From positions 16,231,601 to 16,295,600 of the forward strand of contig HG738137.1 in the NCBI GenBank assembly GCA_000499405.2: DNA of 64,000 nt, read 5' to 3'. Position numbers and translations under genes: made by a program. This document shows, piece by piece, positions 1 through 13,450 of this stretch (position 1 is its first letter; each line of letters starts with the position of its first letter). The DNA is from Onchocerca volvulus (lineage: Eukaryota; Nematoda; Chromadorea; Rhabditida; Onchocercidae). The notes under the pieces were generated by a model. The model was not told the DNA's origin. It made no database searches and saw only the letters and a list, made by a program, of their open reading frames with translations.

Positions 1-302
1 CTTCTTTTCCATTCATTAATTATCTAGAAAAATGTACTTTTTCTATCGATGGAAAATGTTCTGTCAAAAAGGAAAGTCCAACTTAACCCATATATATTGT
101 TAATCAGATTTTGCGAAATTTTTTCACAAATTTATTTGCCTCATCATGTCAGCTTTCATTTTGGGCCTTGTTTAATGGTCCTAAAAAAGATAAGTTAATA
201 GAATTATATAAATATTATTTAAGATATTCTGTGAATTAATTTCATAGCATATTAGGTAAATTTTCAGTAGCCGTTTTTTTTTTTTTAAACATATAATTTT
301 AG

Positions 303-1085
303 GTATTCGATGCACTTGATCGTGATTTAGCATCATCAAATGCTGGAGAAGTATTGAGGAAAGTGAATATGACTGGTGCACCACCCTCTTCCCATGACAC
401 ACCGAATGAGCGTGAAATTGAGAAGTTGAAAAATTTCACTCAAGAAATACCAGACCGTAGAGAATTCGAAAAGGCTCAAAATCCACCGGTTTTACCACCT
501 CATCTTCTGCAGGTCTTATTGAAATCTTTTTAATGACTTTAATTTCAAGTTATGATAATCTTTCTGTAATCCTTTCTTGTTTGTTTTAATCAATAATCAA
601 TATTTTTACTCTGTTTCAACTTTCCTCTTAGCGATAGTAAAAGCAAAAGGTATTTAATCTTTTTGAGAGATGGAATGAATTTCAAGCTCATAACTGATTA
701 TTGTTGACCGAAGAAAAAATTCTATGACATAATTTTTTTTTTTTTTTTGATTTAGTCGTGATTTGTCTCCTATTTTCATTCCTTTGTTAAGCACATCAGG
801 CTTTTCTAATCTTAGCGTACCATTTTTCATCAGTTGATGCCAAAATTTCATATCGGCGCTGTACTTATCATAATTTTAATATTATGTCAATACCTTATAT
901 AAATACAGGTGATTCTCAATAAGGATACGCCCATGCAGTGTGACCCAAATGTGTTACCGGAGCCAAACCACGTAATGCTGAACCATCTTTATGCTTTATC
1001 AATTAAGGATGGTGTTATGGTACTTTCCGCAACACATCGTTATCGCAAGAAATATGTGACTACGCTACTTTATAAACCAATTTAA
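303..1085 (+). CDS. aakb: AMP-activated protein kinase beta subunit, C-terminal part (5' end outside window)
   Basis: Two exons, 303-512 and 909-1085 (stop TAA 1083-1085), both in phase 0, encode the last 128 residues. The first exon holds the linker that leads into the conserved block PPVLPPHLLQ. The second holds VILNKDTPMQCDP, then LPEPNHVMLNHLYALSIKDG and the terminal TLLYKPI. These are the hallmarks of the AMPK beta C-terminal domain, which binds the alpha and gamma subunits of the cytosolic energy-sensing kinase. The glycogen-binding (CBM48) module should lie in exons upstream of the window; bases 1-302 show only intron. The spacer between the first exon's start and PPVLPPHLL is acidic and charged, as in other beta subunits. 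Intron 513-908 has GT-AG borders. The same-strand gene 870 bp downstream may share an operon. Family identity is very secure. Which nematode paralogue it is (aakb-1 or aakb-2 type) was not resolved. Confidence 0.96.
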
Positions 1086-1695
1086 TTAATATTATATTTT
1101 CATTTCGGTGAATGTAATTTACGGTCTGTTATATTTTCATTTTATGCTAAATCACTGTTTTCTTTCAAAATTTATTCTTTAATATTAGCTTAATTTCGAA
1201 TTTTAACTAATTTGTTTTGAAAAGAATAAGTTTTTATCTTTCAGAGAAGATTAGTAATGTCAGCTGTTCATCATTTATCATCAACTAAATCGATCAAACA
1301 ACTGTCTATGATCAGTTCATTGGGTTTATTAAAATAAGTTAGAGTATAAAATACTAATCAAGATGATATTAAAACAAAATTTATGCGCATTATGCAATTT
1401 ACCGACGACTTGAGATCATTTCGAGATCAATATAGACTTAAAGATTGAATTTGAGAAAGTGAATCAGGCAGCACTTCATATCAAGAATCTGCTTGCTTAT
1501 GAAATAGGCTTGGATAGTTTAAAGAAATAGGAACGATTTATTTCTTCACCGTTTGATTGTTTATGAAAACAGAAAGCTGTCCCTTGTATCTTTCGATTGT
1601 TTTCTATTCTCTCTGTTTGCCATTTTATTTTTGTGGTTTTTATCCGAAATATATTTGTATAGCTTGTATTAATGCCAATTATGTATATAATATGT

Positions 1696-1701
1696 AATAA
1701 A
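1696..1701 (+). terminator. candidate poly(A) signal of the AMPK beta gene
   Basis: An AATAAA hexamer lies about 610 bp after the stop codon of the AMPK beta gene, in otherwise non-coding sequence. It is about 250 bp upstream of the next gene's putative acceptor (AG at 1949-1950), a spacing compatible with nematode operon processing. Other earlier hexamers could be used instead. Confidence 0.4.
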
Positions 1702-1954
1702 CAGCACTTATATTCAGTCATATTGTTTACTGCACTTAATGATTTAGATTTTGAGTTAAAAGCAAGTATCCTTCTACTTCAATTGCAATTTTACATTACA
1801 TGCGCTTGGAAAATGAAATATTATGGATAATTTATAGTTTTGTAGATTTTTAATACCATTATGGAATGAAACTTCATGGGATTGAAGGGTGCTTTTATTT
1901 TCATTAAAATAAAAAATTAGATTTAGTGATTTCCCGATGGTATAACGCAGTAGT

Positions 1955-4900
1955 ATGGAGCAAGCATGGACATTAGAACGCATGTGGAGTGGCGCTGATT
2001 TATCAAATGGATGGTCTTCAGCGGTTTCAGAATATGGATATTGCTGTACGATACAAGTTGGTTTTGCTACTCGTTTGAGAATGCGAAAGTATATTAAATT
2101 TGATTTATTCGCTTTTGAAGTATTGTTTGCTACGGATTGGGCCATTTATCTTACATTTAACATTAAACATTTTAGACGTTGGATTTTTAAAAAATTTTAA
2201 TTACTAGTAAAACACTTGAAAAATTTAGTTACAACTTAAAATCACTTTTGGTATGAAATTCGAATAGCATTGTTATTCTGTTGTCACATTTTGAACATAA
2301 AAAAATGAAATTCTAACTGCTTTACCGCTCGTGTTATTATTCATTTTAGATTTTATAGCTTGTAAATATATCGTTCCCTAAACCTGTGGAATGTTTCACT
2401 CCAGGTTTTAAATTTTCACTATTTCGGTTTTCCGACGTAGGATTTCAGAATTTATGGAATATTTTTTTTATTTATGTTGTTTTTGTAGTTGTTCTTATTA
2501 ATGTACAATGCTTATGACATGTCTTTCCCATCTCATCGTTTTCATATCGTTCTTTTCGGATTAATGAAATTGTTTTAAAAAATTTTGGCTTGTTTTTTTG
2601 TTATTTCTTTTAAATTCTGATGTTTTCAGTGTACAAAGAAGAAATCACATGATGAATGGATATTAAGTGTAAATCCCGAGGAACATTGTGCCTATTCACT
2701 GCTTGTTGATGTTGTGTTATCCGTTGGGGCTTTTCATTTCAAGGTCTTTTATTGTCGTTCTTTTAGTTTGCATGTTTGAATAAAAATCTTCCTTTATTCA
2801 GTTTTTTTTTTTTTTTTCTATGGTTCTAATTTTATCTCAGTATATTAGCATTATTTTCACTGTAATATTTCTCATATCTACGATATTCATCTTATCAATT
2901 ATTATATTCTTAATTTCATCTTAATAATATTCATTCTATTATTTGAATCATATGTTGTGAATCATATTTTCCAATATTTTGTGTTTTACAGGTTTATAGA
3001 GATTTATGGGATACATCGAGTATTGTATTGCAAGAGAAAACACGAAGTGGATCGAGAGTTGATGTAACATTAAGGTTGCGAATCATCGAAACACTCTCAC
3101 CACAAGATCTTAATGGACAGACACCATACAGAGACTTTGAAATAAGTGTAAGTTTTTTCGAAGGTGTAATTACTACAATGAGCAACATCGAAAAATCTAT
3201 CATTGAGTACTGCAATTCTTAGTATTTACATTGCTAAGAGACTCATTATTTTATCTGTAAAACTATTTAAAAAAAAACCATTCATTGTTGATAATTTGAC
3301 ACATTCGCTTTTGAATTTCGCTAAATTAAACTAAAGTTTCGGAAATTCATTTTAAATAAAATTTTCGATGATCATCAGAAGGATTACGAGTTTACTAAAA
3401 GTGGTCTTTGATCTACTTTTTTATGAGATTGAAAATAGTAGTTATAGTGTAAGGGACGTTCATGGTTTGTTGATGTTACATATTTGGCATCCATTGGAGG
3501 GAAACTGTTTACTGAATGGAATGAACAACGATCGAAGGGTATAAAAAAGTGCTGGGTAGATGGCATTTCGACATATGAATTAGACTGTCTTATTGATGCT
3601 ACGGCGAAATATCGACAAATTGTTGTAACAAGGTTTATTATTACATTCAGCTCATGAATCTTGTTGATGTCATTATTTAATTACTGTATTTTCATCATCA
3701 GTTGATTCGTTTTCATACCGGCTTCAATTTTGATGGACAGAAATAATCTTATTGAAAATTAAAATTTTATTGCCATTTAAGCGAATGGAATTAATCTTTT
3801 ATGTAAATTGTTTGTAGCACAAAAAGAACATTTATTTGTAACATTAATTATGTTAATTTGAGACATTTTATCGGAGATAATTGCACGAGTTGCTTGGTTA
3901 AAGAGAGCAGGATTCAGAAAGAATTTTCTTAGTGGTTTTAGTTTAATTCCAGTGTTATATTTTATAGGATGAATTATGATGTTTTGGTCAGTGTTTCATT
4001 TCGGTATAACATTGGGTCAGTATTACGAACCGTGGAATCATTTCTTATGGATGCCGAATGGATTCATCCAATTCGACGACTTGAATACGCTGTTTGTTAT
4101 AAGTAAGTCCACTTCTTTTTGGCAACTTCGACTTTTTTGAAAATTTTCAGTAACTGCTCTAGGATTGTACTAGAAATTAGAAAACTGAAAAAAAAAAGAA
4201 TATGACAAATAAATTTTCTGCGAATTTGTTTTTGGGAAAATAAGATGTGAAGTTGCAAAACCAGTTCTATAAAAAGATATATATTTGTAATGGATTTTAT
4301 TTTCAGATTAGCCAGATTGGGAGATACTATCAGCAGAAAATTAGTATCATCTAATACAGCCATTGAGAAGTTGCACGAATATTTGGCCGAAAATGATGAA
4401 ACCTTAATTCAGGTATTAATTTCATTTATTCCTTAAATATTTAAGGAATCGTTTGCCATTTTTTGTTCTGGAAGGTTGAAATATGTTACTATTGATGTTT
4501 AAATTATGCTAAAGCAATTCAAGACATATTTTATGCCTTTGGCCTTCAAGTAAAAGACTTTTCGTTTTCATCCTATTCATTATTTTTCCTTTACAAAATT
4601 TTGTTTATTATCTGTTCAAGCTTCAGTCATTTCAGATGCATCCTGATGTGCTGATCTCCTTGAATATTCATCCGGATCACGTACTTTCATAATACTGATT
4701 ATACGATAGATTTGTACTTGCTGAATTATGCAATAAATTTATATTGACTAAATTATGAGACGAGTATTAATGTCACTTTCTTTGATTTCAATTTTCCAGT
4801 CCTTTCTAATTTTTTGTTGCTTATTTGTAAATTAAATTTTGTTCAAATTGCCGTCATTTAATTCGCTTTTCGTGCCTTATGGCTTTTTTCTTCCTTTCCG

Positions 4901-5048
4901 TCAGTTGTTTCGTTCCCTATTTCCTTTTTTGCAGCTAAAACGATCTCAGGAATCATTCTCATTGGTTGAAGTTACTTTGTTTCAACACTGTGGTATATTT
5001 GCAATCCTATGCATTGCAAATGAACTATGTCAAATTTTTGAGATTTAA
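1955..5048 (+). CDS. unrecognised multi-exon protein, about 320-340 aa
   Basis: I do not recognise this protein. Proposed exons: 1955 to either 2056 or 2119 (donor uncertain), 2630-2743, 2992-3147, 3448-3632, 3968-4102, 4307-4412 and 4935-5048 (stop 5046-5048). Apart from the first donor, all intron phases agree and all borders are GT-AG. The acceptor before 3448 is weak. The start ATG at 1955 follows an AG by four bases (candidate trans-splice site) and gives MEQAWTLERMWSG. Visible traits: no signal peptide; a Trp-rich N-terminus; a middle block with TRSGSRVDVTLRLRIIETL; a block KKCWVDGISTYELDCLIDA; and a charged helical region TISRKLVSSNTAIEKLHEYL near the C-terminus followed by a more hydrophobic tail (FQHCGIFAILCIANELC). 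Codon use and conserved-looking residues argue for a real gene. It could be the second gene of an operon with AMPK beta. Confidence 0.72.
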
Positions 5049-8000
5049 ATATATTCATACTTGAAAGTATCCGTAAACCTCCGGACCAAAGTTAATGTAA
5101 TAATTTGACATAAATACCATCTCTCTACGATATAAATCTATTTGGTCACTTCACGCACACCGTATCCCCGACTACTAAACAATCTTTGGCTGAACTCGAA
5201 TTTCCTTCCCCAGCAAAACCTACTATGTCGAATAGTGTTGTCACCCACCCTCTCAGCCAATTGTAATTGTTGAGTGACTCTGACCCTTTTCCGGTGTCAC
5301 GGACCGGAAGAGGAACGCCTCTTTTGGAACCTCTCAAATCGTTACTTTCGCATTCCTCAGGTGGAGATTACTCGATTGGTCGACCTAATCTCTGTTTTGA
5401 AATGCCGCTATGTAACATCGCCAACCCTTATTTTACCAAGAGTAGTCTATATGCAGAAAATAATGAATGGTTATTGGAAAAATTCTTTCACTCTCCGCCG
5501 TCTCCATTGTTGACTATGATCTTTTCCCCTTTTTGCAACTTCCAAAAGAATTCGAATTTAAAATTGCTGATTACGGTAAATGTCCTGCATTAACTCGAAT
5601 TTAGAGATCGGAACATCATTGCTTAATCTAAATTGATATTTTGATTTCATTAATTCTTTTTTTAATAGAATCCAAATTATTTGTTGAAATAGTTAGTCGG
5701 ATTTATTCAGATTCAATCAGTGAGTGATAGCTAGTTGTTTAACATAGAAAAGTTTGGATTTGCTAGTCATTTAAAAAATCCTCAAAGTAATTATAAATAA
5801 ACAGGAAGTTTTACGAAACACTTATTGTTTGATATTACGAATTATATGGTTGCGTCAATGAATGTTGGTGACATGCTCCTTAATTTTGATGATTTCTTTC
5901 GCAAAAATTTTGCAAATTCTAAGCGGTATTTCTACAATATTCTGCTAACTGGTCTCGAATAAAAAATTTCCTTACTGAAATTATTTTTCTCGATTTGTTG
6001 CAAGAACTTTCTTGAGGACAAACTTGCATTCTTTCAACATGGATATTTTCGACGAGGCAATTTTTGATAAAAAGACTTATCGAAATTATCTTTATCATAT
6101 CAACAGAAAGATGAAATAAAGGCGATCTAAAATACCATTTGATCTTAAAATATCATTTGTTACAAAGTTCTATTTTTTTACACAATAAATGAATGCTGCG
6201 ATAATTTGGGTTACATTTTTATTAGTAAGATTCCGACATCTGGAATTTTTTTCGATTTGTTTCGTCTTCAAAAGAATCTATTTGAATTTCTGAGTAGTTT
6301 TAATTTTCAATTGCTTGTAAATTTTACTTTTTTTTTTCATTCTCTTTTCTTCGTATCGTTATACAAGTATAACGGGATAAGTATTATTATGAATGCAGTT
6401 TTGCCAATATTAATGATCATCTAAATGTTCATCAGTATTTTCCCGAAGAATCGGCGTATTTCCGTGATATCGATAAACAATTTCAAGTGATTTATGATTG
6501 TACCGATGTATTCAACGTGAAATATTCTTCAAACTATAAATTTTACAAATCAAGTAGAACATTTTTGAAACTTAAAAATAAGATTATTCTTTTTAGTCAT
6601 TAAGTTCTAATATATAAAAAGATCAATGTTGCAGTCTAGAATGAATCAAATTAAATGCCTATGATCGTAAACTTTCTCATTTTCTGCAGTCATCATCCGT
6701 TCAAATCCAAAATGGAAATTTTTTGCAAATGTAGAAAATTAGCACTATCAGACGATTATGTATGACGAAATGAATGAATTATTGCTGAACTTTAACTATT
6801 TGGTAAAAAATGGTATTTTTATTCAGATTTTAGTACAACATTTCCATCCAAATTTCAGTATGTCCATTCTGAAATTTTTGATTGGTCATGACAATCCATT
6901 ATCTTTAGGGGACAATATTATGGTCATAGTTAATAATCATTTGATAAAAAATTGCATATAATAATTTAAGATGAGACGATTAATTATCATAGGCATTAGA
7001 TTAAATTTCATTCTTAAAAACCAATCATTTAATGTCGAATTTTAGCAGAAGATGAAAATTTCAATTAATTTTGTTTCGGTTCATCAAAACTAATCTTCCG
7101 ATGATAAGTAATGAGGTAACGGAAACTAATTTAAAAAAAAAAAACAAAAACAAAAACAAAAGAAAATCTATAAATCAGCTTAAAAGGATTATGATACTAT
7201 GATAAGCATAAAACATTCACAAGGGATTTTAAAGTTTTTTTTTTCTTTTTGAGACTCTATATCATTTGATACTATTTAATTGAAAACAAAATTTTGAGAT
7301 AACAAAATTGAAAATTTATTTGCTTGATAAGCGGAAATAGCAGTTTTTTTTCAAACTGACAAATTTTGTTTATTTCAAATATTTAATTAGAAAAAATATC
7401 GTCAGCGAAGAAAAGGAAATGATTTTATTTTTGGGCTTTGCTTTGCTAATTTCATCCTTATCTTTCTTTCAACAAGACTTTTCTGCATGATATATGTCAT
7501 TTATCACCAACGATTTGACTAATATCTGGTGAATTTAAGGCAAAAGTTTATTCAATACCTTAATGAATTCTAATTTTTAAATCATTTTTAGATTCAGCAA
7601 GAGTTTCAAGTAAAGCTATCCAGATGTTTTAAATTTTTTCATTACTTCAAAACTTTATCCATGAATAAATATTTACTTTAAAAAATATCTGACTTAGCAT
7701 ATGCAATTAAAACAGGAAGCCAAAGATTGCCACATTATGGAATTTGATGTAGATGAATAAATTTTATTTTAATGCATTTCATTTTACTGTATTTAATTCC
7801 TACAAGTTTTATATATTGCAATTAATTAGCCCATACATTCATAAAATTTCGCATTTGTGTGCATGACTTTCGCAAACTTACAACATTTAACATATGTCAC
7901 CAAATTTCACTAATTTTAATATCAAATTTTTAACTTCAAAAAATGCTTCCTTATTATCTTCTTTTCTAATAACCGATAATCATTGGCATAAAATTTGAAA

Positions 8001-9381
8001 TTACAATTTGATTAATCGATAATGCATCCAAAATATTGACGATGGATTTGTTTTACGGCAGAAAAAAATAAACCGTATGAAACAAAATATTATTTTTAAC
8101 ATCGGATGTGCATTTTAGGATAATTTCAGAAAGATGATTCATCTAATTTGACAAATCCCAATGATCTGCTTTATGATGACATAAACAATAAAAGTTCTTA
8201 TTTAAGAATCATTTATAAATAAATACAAAGAAAGAAAAAAAAAAAAACATATTTCGCTAGATAATATGCCAGTATTACAATGAATAAATTTTTTCAAGCG
8301 AAAAAAGCATTGGAAAAAATTAATTGTGAAAAAAGAAAAAAAGCAAAATGCAATATTTTAAAAGCAAAAATAAAAACAATATTGCATTTACTGGGAATGA
8401 TGATCAGCGAAAATATTTAAATCGACGATAATATTTTCGACATACTTGCTGAAATTTTGGCAATATTAAAAATTTAACGTGAAAATTTTTATGACTTTTT
8501 ATTTTAAAAAAGAAGGAGAAGCTAAATAATCATAGAAAAATTAAGGTTTAGTATATCCTATAATTTAATGATAATTTTCGAATTTAAAAATTAATATTTT
8601 GTGTTCACTCAATATAGAGGAAAGTTAATTTGCACATTTATAACGATTATTAAATAGAAGTAAATAATAAATATGTATTAATGAAATAATGAGATTTTAG
8701 ATACAAAATGGTAGCAAAATTAGGCTCGGTCTGTATTCATGCATTTTTCCAATCTTGTAGGACTTTTTTTAATTCAATTTTAAAAATGATTATATTCCTT
8801 TTCCATTTTTTTCATTGCATCTGAAAATTTAACAATAGAAAATAAAAAAAATTTCATCATCTATGACACCAAAAATCATTTCCTAAAGAAATTAATATGA
8901 TTCATCAACATATCAATAAATCTATCTGATTGAATTTTTCGACTTACTTTACTTTTAATTTACCACTAGCTAAAAATAGAAGACTTCGGAATTAATAAAT
9001 TGAGTAATTTCCTTTGTTTCACAATTTCAGTTTATACACAATTTTAAAGTTAAACTATCATTAATCAATGAATGAATGCATCATTGCTTTTTTTAACACT
9101 GTCATTTTGAATACTACCATTTAAAGGATAATTTTTCTCAAATGCTTGATTTGATCGATTTTTTTTTTTAATTTTTCTAAAATTACTTATAAAACTCTAA
9201 TGGCGTCATTTCTGCTTACAATAAATAATTGAAATGATTTCCTTCTTGCTTCCAAAATGAATTAGACGAAATTAATACAGCAAATATTAGTAATTTTCGT
9301 TTCACAGAAAAGGAAATTTATCTAAATGACGATGACTTATAAATATATTGTCAGAGATCTTTTTTCTGAAATTTCAACATT
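5049..9381. other. intergenic region, no supported gene
   Basis: This stretch separates the plus-strand gene ending at 5048 from the minus-strand receptor ending at 9382, so the two genes are convergent. Most of it is AT-rich with T and A runs and short open frames that lack splice context. The part at about 5140-5530 is distinctly less AT-rich and carries open frames on both strands. None of these matches a family I know, so it is left unassigned. Confidence 0.6.
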
Positions 9382-12300
9382 TTATTTGTCGTTTATTTCA
9401 TCAGGATTATGTCTAAACCGAAATGGTATAAGAAAATTCAAAAAATGTAAACGATATTGCGGTAATATGGTAACCGTCAAGAGCGGATTCAGAATCTGAA
9501 AAAAAAGCAATTTTATAATTTTATATTCATCTGCTGAAAGCTTATCTAACATACAATATTAAATGTTATATATATTTTTTTTAACTTATTATTTGAGGAA
9601 CATTAATATTTCGGTACAATATAGGATGTATCTCTTTTTTTTTATGAAATTAAAAAAAAAATCCGAAATCAGAAAATTAGATTTTTTGTCTTTTTTGAAT
9701 CAGAATACATATATATATACCTGATCAAATTTTTTTCCATTTTTCTAATTCTAATATATTTTTTAAATTGAGAAATTAACTAATAGATAATTGAGTCTGA
9801 GAATTAGTTCAATTGTTTCCTTATCATTTAAACTGATTGATTTATACATACCGGATTTAAATCCATTGCATAATAAGTAAGCACACTGATGAAGACACTA
9901 CTACATGTCCGGATTACGGTATCCTTATCAATGATTGTCCTGTAGAGTGTTACCAAACGATACGGTGTTAGCGTTAAAATTGTGAAAATGGTTGAAATGA
10001 AGATAAAATAAAATGTGCGCATTCCAGATTTCAAAGCGTTATTTTTTTTGCATATAGCATTTGCGGTATATAATTTCTGCTCTAAAAAGATGAACTGATA
10101 AGTTATAATGTATAATTTTAAAGCAATTAATTAAGATTAATTACGGTCAATATGATAATTTGCATAATTTGGTGAACGACATGATATCACTTAATCTAAT
10201 TTTTTCGAAGACTACTTTTTATTGATGATAGATGACAAATACATGAAAAGGGAAGAATTAAAATGCTAAAATAATATGTTATTTGATAAGCTGTTAAATT
10301 ATGCCTAGAATTTAAAGAAAAAAGGAAGAAAATTTGAGATGAAATTTTGATTTTAATAATAGATTTATTATCATAAATTTAATTTTAACCTATTCTTAAC
10401 ATTTTGGTTTTTGAGTCTAAACAAACATTAGATCCAATTAATTTATCTTTTTATAGAGTTTCAAAAATTGAAAGCATATTTTTCAAAGTAGCGTTTATAA
10501 AATATTGATAATTTTCAAAAAATTAAAAAAAAATGAAATAAGAGAAAAAAAAGTGCTAATAAATAAATAACCTTCGGCAATTTGTTTCCTATGATTGTTA
10601 ACAATTCGTATTAAATATAGTGCAACCATAAACGATGATAGAGCGGGAAAAGCGGAGACAAAAAATGTAAAAAATAGATACATCAGTGGACCATAGCGAC
10701 TATTATCAGTCGTAAGTCGTTCGCAATTATAGCGACAAATAAGTGCTCGAGTATAAAAAGCTAAATAGATGAAGATGACACTAAAAAACCAAGTAGCAAA
10801 TGCCATCAGATATGCTCGATTTCGTGTCACCAGTTCCGCGTATCTTGAAATAATTTTGAGAATTAAAAACTGGAATAATTAGCAAGTATTATAAAGATAA
10901 ATATATTTTAATATGATACTTAAGGAACAGATGAACTAAAAGATTTTTGAAGTAATATTAGTAGATTATGAGAATAATCCAATTATCTCGTCAGAAACAT
11001 CCTTACAAATGTACAAACCAGGTTTCGCTAACTTTTTAGACGAGCTTGTAAGAATTTCTTATAAGAAATTAATCTATCCTGGTTAATGAATTGACTCAAC
11101 TGTTAATGATTATGATGGAAAATACTCATTATTATCATTAATATCGTAAAAAATCTAATTATTGAAGAAATTAAGAAAAATGATTTTTAAATATAAAATT
11201 AAATAATCATCATCAAAAAACAACTCAAAATAAAATGCACATCTTTTGTTTATTTCTTTGCGCAGAATTTAATTTCAAATTAAACATTCAATTTTATAAT
11301 TTTATAAAAAAGAGCAGGAAAAAAAAGGAATACCTTAAAGGAAATTTGAAAAAAATGAGCTTTTCAACATTTAAAAGCACCAAGTTTAATCCAGATACAG
11401 AAGTGCCGAGCCAAAGGAGAAAATGCATCATCAAATTGACATGATACGGAAATTGCAACGTGATCGTATCAATATCAATCAAGAATTCCATCGGTAATGC
11501 AATACCTGAAATAAAAATGAATCATACGGAAGAAATTTTGCGATGAATGAATGATGAGGAAGTAAATTTGTTACAATTTAGACGGATAGTTTTCAGAATT
11601 GATGGGTCGGATAAATTTTCCTCCATTGAAAAGTTTCAAAAATTACTTACCTGTTAGTAAAAGATCAGCTACAGTCATATTGAGTAGAAAAATATGCATG
11701 TAACATTCGCTTGCATGTTTGCGAATATATTGTAAAGCATGAATGATAACGAGAACTTGAAGACATACTGATAAGAAGCACATAACAAGTAAAACATGCA
11801 TAATAATTGCATTTGCATTTGTTATTGTTAATTCATCAACACCCTGTAATAATGAATAGAACTTATCGATTGATTATTGTTATAGCAAAACAAATTACTT
11901 TGATATTTATTGAAAACTATCTTTTTTAGTGCCTCATAAAATTTATTCAATTAAAGTTTGTTTCTTCATTTCAATGTTAAAGAAATATCATTTATATTTA
12001 ATTGAATTTGATTAAGTGACAAAAAAAAAAAAATTGACTGAAATTTATAAATGTTTAATGATATGAAGAAATGACAAAGGAAAAAAAAAAAATTAACAAA
12101 AAATGAAAAACATAAAATACACTAAATTTAGCTAAAATTTCAAATAAGGATATTTAATTTCAACAAATTTTGTATTTTAGCTTTAATTTTTCGTATTCTT
12201 CGCTTATTGATAATTAATTATTCTAAAAGTTGAGATTTGTAATAATTTTGGAAATTAATATTACAATATATTTGTCATAAAATCAATTCAAAAATATTTT

Positions 12301-12442
12301 AAAGTAATTTTTGAAATTCTTAATCTGCAATTCATTATCAGTATTTATGATCGGTTCGAAAAAAAAAAAAACTTGGAAATAAACTTACCCCAACTTCAAT
12401 GCATTGTTTAATAGTAGTATCATTGTTATTATTGCTAGCCAT
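9382..12442 (-). CDS. rhodopsin-like seven-transmembrane receptor, orphan
   Basis: Six exons on the minus strand: 12389-12442 (start), 11651-11843, 11334-11505, 10572-10843, 9852-10081 and 9382-9495 (stop 9382-9384). All junctions are GT-AG with agreeing phases, giving 344 aa, normal for class A receptors. Seven hydrophobic segments are visible. TM2 carries the conserved LLNMTVADLL signature. The end of TM3 reads NVEKLIFFKFPLRY, so E-K-L stands in place of D/E-R-Y, and I see no cysteine at the usual start of TM3. TM6 ends LTLTPYRLV, lacking the usual CWxP tryptophan. TM7 reads ILNPLLTVTI, keeping NP but losing the tyrosine of NPxxY. The N-terminus is short with an Asn run and NNNNDTT. The likely role is a plasma-membrane receptor for a peptide or chemical ligand, but the ligand cannot be told from sequence. 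It fits a divergent nematode orphan or chemoreceptor-type GPCR. Confidence 0.88.
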
Positions 12443-13413
12443 TTCTTATTGCTTATTAACAGGTATCACATATATCATTATTTTGCTATGCCAAATCATT
12501 TATCAATCATGATAGAAAGTATAATTTCATTATCTTTCGTCAATATCATTATCACTTGATATCGGCAAATATGCAATGAAATGATTATATCAGAATGTGT
12601 AACAACAACTGCTACTCTGATTATTTTCCTGCAACTTTTTCAAATAATCCAAGATTGAAAGTATTATATTTTATAAATAAAATGATAAGCATGGCTAACT
12701 CATATACATATATATTGATATATAACGATCATCATTATCACTGATATTGCACTGATATATAAGAATAGATAGTGTATAAATAACAGATTAAAGTGATAAT
12801 TGTAGTGATAATTAGTGATTTTTTTTAGAGTGATAATTTTATATTTAAATCTATCACATGATTAGATATATTAAGAATAATATTTAGCTAAAAATATGTG
12901 TAAATATATATATTTAATTTTATTTTAAAACAAATAATTCTATGGTTGATAATGAATTTATTTTTTTGCTATAATGCAAATAGAAAGAAAAGATATGATG
13001 AAGAAATTTGGCTCATTTTAAAAAAGCTATTGGAATGAAATGTAATTTTGCCAATTTAAGGATGAAATCAAGTGGAAATTCTTTTTTTTTTTTTCAGAAA
13101 TTAGAAATACAAAGAGTTTTTTTTTTCTTTTTTTTTTCATTTTTGGGATAAAAAGTGATTTAGCAATGTGTTATAAACAAAACACTTTTTGAATTTGTTG
13201 GATTTTTTCTTTTTTTTTTTTTTTTTTTTTTTTTCATCATTATCAAGAGGTTGTTGTTGTCGTCTAGAGAGGTTGTTGCGATGAAATTTGATTCAGAAGA
13301 ATAAGGAAAAAACAGATAGAATTATTTATTTATAGCATTTTAAATCGAATCAAAGATTATATTGCTAAAGGAAAAGTGAAAATTTTTTCGAAAATAGTTT
13401 CAATAGCATTTTT

Positions 13414-13450
13414 TCTCTCTCTCTCTCTCCCTCCCTCTCTCTCTCTTTCT
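13414..13450. repeat. CT-rich microsatellite
   Basis: A near-continuous (CT)n tract with a few CCT interruptions, about 1 kb upstream of the receptor start. A strand-asymmetric polypyrimidine tract of this kind could influence chromatin or transcription, but no function can be shown. Confidence 0.85.

Noticed and set aside
1774..2145. 123-codon minus-strand open frame
   Set aside because: Opposite to exon one of the unrecognised plus-strand gene; no start or splice context and no domain.
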